Assembly: GCA_046349435.1 (NCBI GenBank)
Contig: JAXMCI010000024.1
Coordinates: 48,924 to 112,923, forward strand
DNA from: JAXMCI01 sp046349435
GTDB taxonomy: Bacteria; Pseudomonadota; Alphaproteobacteria; Dongiales; Dongiaceae
Reading direction: 5' to 3'
Length of the DNA stretch: 64,000 bases
In this document: piece by piece, positions 6,641 through 18,415 of the stretch
How the letters are laid out: each line of letters opens with the position of its first letter
Numbering within the stretch: position 1 is the first letter of the stretch
Notes under the pieces: generated by a model
Databases searched by the model: none
Told to the model about the DNA's origin: nothing
Seen by the model: only the letters and a program-made list of their open reading frames with translations
Program-made: the position numbers and the translations under genes

Positions 6641-9143
6641 TCAACCGCCGGCCGCCGACTGCGGCACGACGAAGACCTGGCCGGGATAGATCAGGTCGGG
6701 ATCGCGGATCTGGTGGCGGTTGGCCTCGAAGATGACGGTGTAGCGGATGCCGGAGCCGTAGGACTGCCGGGCGATCCGCCACAGGCTCGCCCCCGGCTGC
6801 ACCACCACCTTGACCTCGCCCGCCTTGGCGATCACCGGCTCGGCCCGCGCGAACGGCGTCTCGACCCGGGCCATCACCCGGCCGTCCGGCGCCACCATGT
6901 CGACGCGCAGCGTGTGCGGCCCCTCGGGGACCTGCAGCTCGGGCGTGATGTGCCAGTGGCCGCTCGAATCGACGATGGTGACGCCGATCAGCGCGTTGTC
7001 GAGATAGACCTGCAGGCGCGTCGCGGCCGGCGCGCGGCCGCCGATCACCACGTTGCCGGCGGCGTCGTAGTCGACCGTGTCGAGGGCGAGGCCGCGATCG
7101 ACGATGCCCTTGCCCGCCGAGCGCACCGGCGGGGTGGCATTCATCGGCTGGTCGGTGCCGATCATGGCGACGGTGGCGCCCGGCGCGGCCGAGGTCGCGG
7201 TCGCGGTCGGCGCCAGGGCCGGAGCGCCGGCCCCGGCGGCGGCCGGGCTCGCAGTTCCGGCCGCCGGGGCTGCAGCAGGGCCGGGGTCGCCGGCGTCGCC
7301 GGTGCGGGGGCAGCCGCGGCGGGAGCGGTCGCGGCCGGCGCCGGCCGCCACGGCGGTCGCGGCCGGAGCGGCGGCCGCCGGGATGCCGGCCGGCGGAACG
7401 GCCGTCGCCGCGGCGGTCGCGGCCGGTCCGCACGGGGTGCGGCGGCGGGCGCCGGTCGCCGTGCCGGCAGCCGCAGCGGATGTGGCGGAAGCGCTCGCGG
7501 CGGCGGGAGCGGCCGTCGCCGCGATGCCGGCAGCCGGAGCGGATGCGACGGCCGCGTGATCGCGGCGCCGCGGCGGGAGCCGCCGTCGCCGCGATCCGGC
7601 GGTCACGGCGGCGGCGGGTGCCGCCGCGGTCACGGCGCGCGCCGGGCGGCCGCCGCGACGGGGCGGCGGACGCCGCTGGCTGGCTGCCGACGCGGGGCTG
7701 CCGCTGCATTGGCGTTGGGCGCCGGCGCCGGGGCGCCGCATCGGCCGGCGCTTCCGGATCGAGCGTGCCGGGGGTGGAGGGCTTCGCAGCCGGTGCAGCC
7801 GGTGCTGTCGTCGCGCGCGCACCAGCATGGCGAGCGGCTGCCCGGTCTTGGCGGCCGGCCGGCCGGCGACGTCCTTCTGGGCTCCGGCACCACGACCACG
7901 ACGACGTCGGCGGAGACCACCGCGCCGCGGCTCGGCAGCTGCGAGGACAGGCTGAGCTCGTGCTGCCGGCCGGCAGCTTCTGGTCGGAGACCATCGCCCA
8001 CTCGCCGCGGGCGTCGGCCAGCACCGTGGCCAGCGCCTGGCCGTCCTGCAGGACGCGACCTGGGAGCCGGGAGCAGGCCCGGCCGGCGACCACGATGCCG
8101 CCGGCGGGATTGATGCGCACGATGTCGAATTGCGGCCCGGCGCCGCCGGCTGGCCGACGGCATTGGGGATCGCCCGCACCACCGGCGCGGCGACCGTCGC
8201 TCCGGGCGGCACCGTGGCGACCCTGCATTGCCGCCGGCGGCGCCGCGGCCGCGGGCTGATCGGCCGCCGGGGCGGCAGCGGCGGCGGGCGGCGCGGTCTC
8301 GACGGATCGGCGCTGCCGCCGGCCGAGGTGGCACCCGCCGCCGGCTGCGGCGCGGCGGCGCTCGTGCTCGCGGGCGGGGCGGCCGGAGCCGGCGGCGGCC
8401 CGGTCGACGGGGCCGCGGCCGACGGATCCGGAGCGGCACGGTGGCCGGGGGCCGTGGCCGGAGCGGCACCGGTGGCCGGCGCGGTCGCGGCCGGCGGGCA
8501 GGCGCAGCCGCGCGGTCGACATCGCTGCCGCGCGAGCGGGCGCGGCGGCGGTGCCGGGCGCGACGCAGCCGGCGCCGGCGGGTCAGCCCGTCGAGATGGC
8601 CTGCCCCGGCGCTGCCGGGGCCGCCCCGGCCGGGGTCGTCGGCTCGTACGGTGCCTCGGCCCCGCCGGATACGGTCGCGCCGAAGCCGCGGCGGAACCGG
8701 TGCCTCGGCACGGCCGAGACCGCCGGCGCGGGCTGCACGGCGGTGACCGCCGGAGCGGGCGCCGGGGCCGCGCTGCCGCCCTCCGGGGCCGGAACCTTGC
8801 CGGGAACCGTGGCGATGGTGGTGCCGCCGGACGACGGCACCGTGGCGGCGGCCTGCGGCTGGGCAGCGGGATTGCTGGCGACCGCCGTGGCGGCGGGCGC
8901 CGGCCCGGTGGTCGCCGTGGCGGCGGGGGCCGGCGCGGTCGCCCCGGCTCGGCCGGCGGTGGCGGCGGCCGGGGTCGGCGCGGCCGGCGCCGTGCCCTGG
9001 TCGCCCGTCGTCGTGACGACGGCGGGCGCGGGCACGGGCACCGCGGTCTCGTCGCGATTGATGGCGTAGTTGAGCAACAGGGCGGCGGCGATCACGGCCA
9101 CGCCCATGCCGCCGAGCAACAGGATCCGATTCACGGCATCCAC
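6641..9143 (-). pseudogene. LysM-domain envelope protein, reading frame broken many times
   Basis: One gene can be followed across this stretch, but not in one frame. The N-terminus (GTG at 9143; MDAVNRILLLGGMGVAVIAA, a membrane anchor, then Ala/Pro/Thr-rich sequence) is open to 8583. The middle must be read by switching among all three frames: GPQFDIVRINPAGG and VLADARGEWAMVSDQ in one, HELSLSSQLPSRGAVVSAD in a second, and AAPVVRAIPNAVGQ and KTGQPLAMLV in a third. The C-terminus is intact, with an Ig-like part (GGRAPAATRLQVYLDNALIG) and a LysM domain (VQPGASLWRIARQSYG, YPGQVFVVP). At least eight switches occur between about 7150 and 8600, all in G/C runs. Sequencing indels are as likely as true decay. 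Confidence 0.75.
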
Positions 9144-9212
9144 GAAACGGCTAAGGGACCGCCCTAACGTAGTATGTCAGCGGTCGCCGGGCAATCGATG
9201 CAAGCGTGGCCG

Positions 9213-10208
9213 TCAGTCGAACCCCGGCTTGGTCGCCTTGGCGGCGGGGTTGGCGATGGGCGGCAGGGCCTTCAGATAGGCGGCGATCGCCTCCCGGTCG
9301 GCATCGGTCAGCCGGCTGGTGCCCTGGCGAACCACCTCGGCCATCGCGCCGCCGACGAAGTCGCCGTCCGGCAGCATGCCGCTCTTCAGCGAGGTGGCGA
9401 TCTGCTGCGCGGTCCAGTCGCCGAGCCCGGTGGCCTTGTCGGAGGTCAGGTTCGGCACCTTGTCGCCCTCCGGCCCGTCGGGATTGCCGGACAGCGCCTG
9501 GTCGCCCTCGGTGCCGCCCAGCCAGCCGCGCGGGGTGTGGCACTCGCCGCAATGGCCGAGCGCCTCGACGAGATAGGCGCCGCGGTTCCACTGCGCGTCG
9601 CGGTCCGGCCGCGGGGCGAAGCGGCCGGGCGAGAAGTTCAGCCACTTCCAGGCGGTCAGGCCGAAGCGCATGTCGTAGGGAAAGGACAGATCGTGCGGCT
9701 TGCTCGGGGCGGCCACCGGCGGCAGCGACCAGATGTAGGCCTTGATCGCCAGCGCGTCGGCGTCGGTCATCTTGGTGAAGGAGGGATAGGGGAAGGCCGG
9801 ATAGAGGTTGCTGCCGTCCGGGGCCTCGCCCTGCTGCAGGGCGCGCAGGAAGTCGGCGTCGCTCCAGCGGCCGATGCCGTGCGTCGGATCGGCGGTGATG
9901 TTGGGACCGTAGAAGGTGCCGAACGGGGTCTTGAGGGCCCGGCCGCCGCCGAGCAGCGGCCCCTTCCCGGCGACATCGGTGTGGCAGCCGGCGCAGCCGG
10001 CGGCGGCGAAGAGGTAGGCGCCGCGCGCCACCGGGTCGCCCGTCTGATCGGCGGCCGGATCGGCAGACGGATTGACGGCCGGATCGGCTGGCGGATCGGC
10101 GGCCGCTGCCGGCCGCGGCGGGGCGAGCAGCAGGGCGGCTGGAGGCAGCCCGGCGAGAAGCAGCAGGGCGGCAGCGAACAAAGGATGGGCCAGGCGCATT
10201 GCTAGCAT
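9213..10208 (-). CDS. Diheme cytochrome c, alcohol-dehydrogenase-subunit type
   Basis: A 331-residue exported c-type cytochrome. A signal peptide is followed by a short Asp/Pro/Ala linker made of repeated DNA units near 10030-10110, then two heme-binding motifs: CAGCH at about residues 72-76 and CGECH near residue 204. Sequences such as GPNITADPTHGIGRWSD and FPYPSFTKMTDADALAIKAYIW are typical of the cytochrome c subunits that pass electrons from membrane-bound dehydrogenases. The ATG at 10208 has GGGAG just upstream. No dehydrogenase partner is adjacent, so the electron donor is unknown. Confidence 0.88.
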   Translation of the reverse strand: MLAMRLAHPLFAAALLLLAGLPPAALLLAPPRPAAAADPPADPAVNPSADPAADQTGDPVARGAYLFAAAGCAGCHTDVAGKGPLLGGGRALKTPFGTFYGPNITADPTHGIGRWSDADFLRALQQGEAPDGSNLYPAFPYPSFTKMTDADALAIKAYIWSLPPVAAPSKPHDLSFPYDMRFGLTAWKWLNFSPGRFAPRPDRDAQWNRGAYLVEALGHCGECHTPRGWLGGTEGDQALSGNPDGPEGDKVPNLTSDKATGLGDWTAQQIATSLKSGMLPDGDFVGGAMAEVVRQGTSRLTDADREAIAAYLKALPPIANPAAKATKPGFD

Positions 10209-10356
10209 CGCTCCCACCGGAGGCCTCGAATGCCGCCATCCTAGCCGCCTTTGGGCGCCCCTGCCCTCACGACCCGGTGACACCGGCCGGCGACACCGGG
10301 CGGTGACACCGGCCTGCAAACCGGGCATAACGCACCGCCAATCCGACGAGTTCCCG

Positions 10357-10941
10357 ATGAGCAAGCTGACTTCACTGTGCGTCTATTGCGGTGCCGCGCT
10401 CGGCACCAACCCCGGCCACCGCGCCGCCGCCCGGCGGCTCGGCCAGATGATGGCGGCGCGCGGCGTCGGCCTGATCTATGGCGGCGCCCAGATCGGGCTG
10501 ATGGGAGCGCTGGCCGACGCCGTCACCGAGGGCGGCGGCAAGGTGACCGGGATCATCCCGAAGCACCTCGACCAGCGCGAGGTCGGCCATCGCGGCGTCA
10601 CCGAGCTGCTCATCGTCGATTCCATGCACACCCGCAAGCGCATGATGTTCGACATGGCCGACGCCTTCGCCATCCTGCCCGGCGGCCTCGGCACCCTCGA
10701 CGAGACCTTCGAGATGCTGACCTGGCGGCAGCTCCGGCTGCACGACAAGCCGATCATCCTGGTCGACCTCGACGGCTACTGGCAGCCGCTGATCGCGCTG
10801 GTCGACCACGCCATCGCCGAGGGCTTCGCGCCGCCGCCGGTGCGCCGCCTGTTCACCGTGGTGCCGGCCATCGAGGCGGTGCTCGACGCCATCGAGGCGC
10901 AGCCGGAGCCGGCCGTCCCGGACGCCCCCGCCCTGACCTGA
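10357..10941 (+). CDS. LOG family protein (cytokinin-nucleotide phosphoribohydrolase type)
   Basis: A 194-residue Rossmann-fold protein of the LOG/TIGR00730 family, which removes ribose 5-phosphate from N6-modified AMP or related nucleoside monophosphates. The diagnostic motif PGGLGTLDE is at residues 108-116, with GGAQIGLMG near 42-50 and HTRKRMMF upstream of it. Length is normal. The start was chosen at MSKLTSLCVYCGAALG, the family's usual opening; longer in-frame extensions have no family resemblance. It stands alone, divergent from the cytochrome c gene. Confidence 0.9.
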   Translation: MSKLTSLCVYCGAALGTNPGHRAAARRLGQMMAARGVGLIYGGAQIGLMGALADAVTEGGGKVTGIIPKHLDQREVGHRGVTELLIVDSMHTRKRMMFDMADAFAILPGGLGTLDETFEMLTWRQLRLHDKPIILVDLDGYWQPLIALVDHAIAEGFAPPPVRRLFTVVPAIEAVLDAIEAQPEPAVPDAPALT

Positions 10942-11081
10942 GCGCGGGGTTCCGCCGACGCAAGCGGCCGACCCGGACATCCCGCAGGCCGGCCGCTTGC
11001 GCCGGCGGGCGCCGGTGCTATGGTGCGCGCCGCCTGCGGCGCCGACCGGCGACGGCGGGCGCCCGCCTCTCGAGGAGCCTC

Positions 11082-12296
11082 ATGGCCAAGATCAAGGTTG
11101 CCGAGCCCGTCGTGGAGCTCGACGGCGACGAGATGACCCGCATCATCTGGCGGTTCATCAAGGACAAGCTGATCCTCCCCTATCTCGATGTCGACCTGAA
11201 GTACTACGACCTCGGCATCGAGTCGCGCGACGCCACCGAGGACCGCATCACGGTCGAGGCGGCCGAGGCGATCAAGCGCTACCGGGTGGGCGTCAAGTGC
11301 GCCACCATCACCCCGGACGAGGCGCGGGTCGAGGAGTTCGGCCTCAAGAAGATGTGGCGGTCGCCGAACGGCACGATCCGCAACATCCTCGACGGCACCG
11401 TCTTCCGCCAGCCGATCATCTGCCGCAACGTGCCGCGGCTGGTGCCGGGCTGGACCCAGCCGATCGTCATCGGCCGCCACGCCTTCGGCGACCAGTACCG
11501 CGCCACCGACTTCGTCGTGCCGGGCGCCGGCAAGCTGACCGTCCGCTTCGAGCCCAAGGGCGGCGGGGCGCCGATCGAGCACACCGTGTTCGACTTCCCG
11601 GGCGGCGGCGTGGCGCTCGCCATGTACAACCTCGACGAGTCGATCCGGGGCTTCGCCCAGGCCTGCTTCAACTACGCGCTGACGCTCGGCTGGCCGGTCT
11701 ACCTGTCGACCAAGAACACCATCCTCAAGGCCTATGACGGGCGCTTCAAGGACATCTTCCAGGCGGTCTACGACGAGCAGTTCGCCGCCGCCTTCAAGGC
11801 CAAGGGCATCACCTACGAGCACCGCCTGATCGACGACATGGTGGCGAGCGCGCTGAAATGGAGCGGCGCATTCGTCTGGGCCTGCAAGAACTACGACGGC
11901 GACGTGCAGTCCGACACCGTGGCGCAGGGCTTCGGCTCGCTCGGGCTGATGACCTCCGTGCTGCTCTCGCCCGACGGCAACGTGGTCGAGGCCGAGGCGG
12001 CGCACGGCACGGTGACGCGGCACTATCGCGAGCACCAGAAGGGCAAGGCGACCTCGACCAACCCGATCGCCTCGATCTATGCCTGGACCCGCGGCCTCTG
12101 GTACCGCGGCAAGTTCGACGGCACGCCCGACGTGCAGCGCTTCGCCGAGACGCTGGAGAAGGTCTGCGTCGACACCGTCGAGTCCGGGCTGATGACCAAG
12201 GACCTCGCCTTGCTGATCAGCCCGGAGCAGACCTGGCTGACCACCACCGAGTTCCTCGACCGGCTCGACGCCAACCTGCGCCGCGCCATCGGCTGA
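11082..12296 (+). CDS. icd: NADP-dependent isocitrate dehydrogenase
   Basis: TCA-cycle enzyme converting isocitrate to 2-oxoglutarate with NADPH production. The 404-residue protein is the eukaryote-like homodimeric type usual in alphaproteobacteria, opening MAKIKVAEPVVELDGDEMTR. Visible family motifs include SPNGTIRNILDGTVFR, LIDDMVASALKWSGAF, NYDGDVQSD and EAEAAHGTVTRHYR. The ATG has GAGGAG upstream. It belongs to the icd-alaS-recA-cckA neighbourhood. Confidence 0.96.
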   Translation: MAKIKVAEPVVELDGDEMTRIIWRFIKDKLILPYLDVDLKYYDLGIESRDATEDRITVEAAEAIKRYRVGVKCATITPDEARVEEFGLKKMWRSPNGTIRNILDGTVFRQPIICRNVPRLVPGWTQPIVIGRHAFGDQYRATDFVVPGAGKLTVRFEPKGGGAPIEHTVFDFPGGGVALAMYNLDESIRGFAQACFNYALTLGWPVYLSTKNTILKAYDGRFKDIFQAVYDEQFAAAFKAKGITYEHRLIDDMVASALKWSGAFVWACKNYDGDVQSDTVAQGFGSLGLMTSVLLSPDGNVVEAEAAHGTVTRHYREHQKGKATSTNPIASIYAWTRGLWYRGKFDGTPDVQRFAETLEKVCVDTVESGLMTKDLALLISPEQTWLTTTEFLDRLDANLRRAIG

Positions 12297-12319
12297 AGCC
12301 GCCGGAAAGGACCGATCCA

Positions 12320-12880
12320 ATGCGCCACATCTCCCGCCTGCTCGGGCTCCTCGCGGTCGGGCTGCTGCTCGCCGCCGGCCCGGCCCGCGCCGCCGACCCG
12401 AAGCTCGATCCCGAGAACACGCTCTACATGGACCTGACCTACGGGCGGGTGGTGATCCAGCTGCGGCCCGACCTGGCGCCCAAGCACGTCGCCCGGATCA
12501 AGCAGCTGGCGCGCCAGCACTTCTACGACGGCACGCCGTTCCACCGGGTGATCGCCGGCTTCGTCGTGCAGGGCGGCGACCCGACCGGCACCGGCACCGG
12601 CGGCTCGGGCCAGAACCTGCCGGCCGAGTTCTCCAAGGCGCACCATCTGCGCGGCACCGCCTCGATGGCGCGGGCCAGCGATCCGGACAGCGCCGACAGC
12701 CAGTTCTTCATCTGCCTCGCCGCGGTGCCCGACCTCGACGGCCAGTACACCATCTGGGGCCAGGTGGTGAAGGGCATGGAGTTCGTCGACCGCATCAAGA
12801 AGGGCGACCCGCAGGACAACGGCACGGTGACCAACCCCGACCGCATCGTGAAGATGCAGGTCGCCGCCGACGTGAAGTAG
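12320..12880 (+). CDS. Exported cyclophilin-type peptidyl-prolyl isomerase
   Basis: A 186-residue periplasmic protein-folding enzyme. A signal peptide (MRHISRLLGLLAVGLLLAAG, cleavage near ARA-AD) precedes one cyclophilin domain with FYDGTPFHRVIAGFVVQGGD, GTASMARASDPDSADSQFFI and YTIWGQVVKGMEFVDRIKKG, including the conserved Arg and Phe-Phe pocket residues. It follows icd by 23 bp and may be cotranscribed with it. The gene ends next to a palindromic repeat. Confidence 0.93.
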   Translation: MRHISRLLGLLAVGLLLAAGPARAADPKLDPENTLYMDLTYGRVVIQLRPDLAPKHVARIKQLARQHFYDGTPFHRVIAGFVVQGGDPTGTGTGGSGQNLPAEFSKAHHLRGTASMARASDPDSADSQFFICLAAVPDLDGQYTIWGQVVKGMEFVDRIKKGDPQDNGTVTNPDRIVKMQVAADVK

Positions 12881-12940
12881 CGGCGGGCGGGGCGAGACGG
12901 CGCCACGACTCTCGACCTTCATGGCGCCCTGCCTCTTCTG

Positions 12941-13025
12941 TCATTGCCGGGCTTGACCCTGGGCTTGACCCGGCAATCCAGGGCTGCCGCAAGCTGGATG
13001 CCCGGCTCAGGGCCGGGCATGACAA
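12941..13025. repeat. Intergenic palindromic repeat, family 1, copy A
   Basis: About 85 bp between two convergent genes. It contains two nested hairpins: TTGCCGGG... paired with ...CCCGGCAA, and GCCCGGC paired with GCCGGGC. Nearly the same sequence occurs at 22319-22403, also between convergent genes. The element is probably a dispersed REP-like repeat that also ends transcription from both sides. Confidence 0.75.
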
Positions 13026-13079
13026 CGATGGAAGCGGCGATCGGGTCGGGGCCGCAGAGCTTGATGCCCGGCCCCCACC

Positions 13080-14258
13080 TCAGCCCGGCTGCGGCACGGT
13101 CGCCTTGAGGCGGCGCTCGGCGATCTCGCGGATGGCGGCGCCGATGCGCGGCTCGCCCTGGGCCAGGCTGCGGAAGTCGTCGGCGTCGAGGATCAGCAGC
13201 TGGCAGCGCGACAGCGCGGCCACCGAGGCCGAGCGCGGCGCGTCGAGCAGCAGCGCCATCTCGCCGAAGAAGTCGCCGTCGGACAGCCGGACCGGGTGCG
13301 GCTGGATCTGCACCTCGGCGCTGCCGGCGGCGATGAAGTACATGCAGTCGCCCGGCTCGCCCTTGCGCACGATGGTGGTGCCCGAGGTCACCACCCGCGA
13401 GCGCAGCAGGCTGGCGACGCGGGCAACCTGCTCGGCGTCGAGCCCCTTGAACAGCGGCACGCGGGCGACCATGCCCCAGGTGACGACGAAGTCGCGGCGC
13501 TGGATCTCGCGGGCGAAGCCGGAGGCGATGATGCCGACCGGCAGGGCGTAGACGCCGATCCCGAGCACGGTGACGATGCCGCCGAAGACCCGCCCGAGCG
13601 GCGTCACCGGCACGACGTCGCCGTAGCCGACCGTCGACAGCGCCGCCATCGCCCACCACATCGCCGCCGGGATGCTGGAGAATTGCTGGGGCTGCTCGCC
13701 ATGCTCCAGGTAGTACATGCCGGTCGCCGACAGCATCAGCAGCGACAGCATGATGATCAGCGAGCCGACCAGCGCCCGCCACTCCGCGCCCAGCACGCGG
13801 CCGAGCGTGCCCATCGCCGTCGAGAAGCGGCTGAGCTTCAGCAGCAGCAGCAGCCGCAGCACCTGGAAGCGCAGCGGCTCGCCGGAGATCAGCCCGGCAT
13901 AGAATGGCAGGACGACGGCGAGGTCGATCCAGCCGAACGAGCCGAGATAGCGCAGCCGGGCGCGGCTCGGCGGATCGCTGCCCTCGCCGTGCACCGCGCC
14001 GGCCACCCAGAGGCGGGCCGCGAACTCCAGCGTGAAGACGATCATCGAGAAGATCTGGAAGGCGACCAGCACCGGCCGCCAGTCGTCGTAGAAGCCGGGC
14101 AGCGTGTCGAGCGCGACGTCGGCGACGTTGCCCAGGATCAGCAGCAGCAGCAGCCAGAACACCAGGCGGCCGCCGAGCCGGCGCCGGCCGCCGCCCTCCA
14201 GCAGCAGGGCGACCCGCTGCTGCAGCGTCGTGCGCGGCCGTTCCCCCGCCGCGGCCAT
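13080..14258 (-). CDS. Cyclic-nucleotide-gated potassium channel
   Basis: A 392-residue inner-membrane channel with the architecture of MloK1: a voltage-sensor-like S1-S4 region (about residues 30-150, S4 containing RFQVLRLLLLLKLSRF), a pore loop with the potassium selectivity filter TVGYGD at residues 209-214, S6, and a C-terminal cyclic-nucleotide-binding domain (about 265-385). The phosphate-binding cassette GDFFGEMALLLDAPRSASV keeps the Gly-Glu and Arg residues that hold cAMP. A CHASE2 cyclase gene elsewhere in the window (29348) could supply cAMP, but no link is shown. Convergent with the cyclophilin gene. Confidence 0.92.
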   Translation of the reverse strand: MAAAGERPRTTLQQRVALLLEGGGRRRLGGRLVFWLLLLLILGNVADVALDTLPGFYDDWRPVLVAFQIFSMIVFTLEFAARLWVAGAVHGEGSDPPSRARLRYLGSFGWIDLAVVLPFYAGLISGEPLRFQVLRLLLLLKLSRFSTAMGTLGRVLGAEWRALVGSLIIMLSLLMLSATGMYYLEHGEQPQQFSSIPAAMWWAMAALSTVGYGDVVPVTPLGRVFGGIVTVLGIGVYALPVGIIASGFAREIQRRDFVVTWGMVARVPLFKGLDAEQVARVASLLRSRVVTSGTTIVRKGEPGDCMYFIAAGSAEVQIQPHPVRLSDGDFFGEMALLLDAPRSASVAALSRCQLLILDADDFRSLAQGEPRIGAAIREIAERRLKATVPQPG

Positions 14259-14286
14259 GGCTCCCCCCGGAGCCGCCGCGCCCGGC

Positions 14287-16959
<2,673 letters not shown>

Positions 16960-17048
16960 CCCTGGCCCCGCGCAGGCGGTTCGCCTGGAGGTCCGCGGAG
17001 CCGAGCTTCGATCTGGGTCGGGAGAGCCGTGCTTCTACCGCGCCGTCC

Positions 17049-17106
17049 CGCCCCCTGTCCATATGGGGGCGAGACCGTCGTTCTGCCGCCCCGGCGCGCG
17101 CCGGGG
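17049..17106 (-). terminator. Two hairpins downstream of recA
   Basis: Between the recA stop and alaS: an 18-bp self-complementary G/C sequence at 17089-17106 and, further on, a 7-bp stem CGCCCCC/GGGGGCG at 17049-17071. Neither is followed by a U-tract on the transcribed strand, so termination, if it occurs, may be Rho-assisted. The hairpins may allow only partial read-through from recA into alaS. Confidence 0.45.
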
Positions 17107-17128
17107 CCCGATGGGGTCGCGGCCGCCG

Positions 17129-18211
<1,083 letters not shown>

Positions 18212-18286
18212 CTGCCGGCTCCTTTATTCCACGCGGCCCGCCTGCTGTCATCGGGCGCGCATCGGGGATGGCATCGGATTGCGGCC

Positions 18287-18314
18287 ATCGTACACGTTTT
18301 GTTCTCATCTGCAA
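18287..18314 (-). promoter_or_regulatory. recA promoter with candidate LexA (SOS) box
   Basis: On the minus strand, TTGCAG (18309-18314) and TACGAT (18287-18292) are separated by 16 bp, a fair -35/-10 pair about 75 bp before the recA start. Between and overlapping them, read on the plus strand, is GTAC-N7-GTTC (18290-18304), one mismatch from the alphaproteobacterial LexA consensus GTTC-N7-GTTC. A repressor bound there would block RNA polymerase directly. No lexA gene is in the window. Confidence 0.65.
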
Positions 18315-18415
18315 GCGCTTTCGGGGTCACAACCATGCCGGGCAGCAAGACACGCAGCCAAGACGCGCAGCAAGACGGGCCTTGAAACCGGGCAGCCGGG
18401 CCGCGCTCTCCGGGC

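Noticed and set aside
16960..17128. T-box or other amino-acid riboswitch before alaS
   Set aside because: Only simple hairpins are present; no specifier loop or antiterminator sequence.
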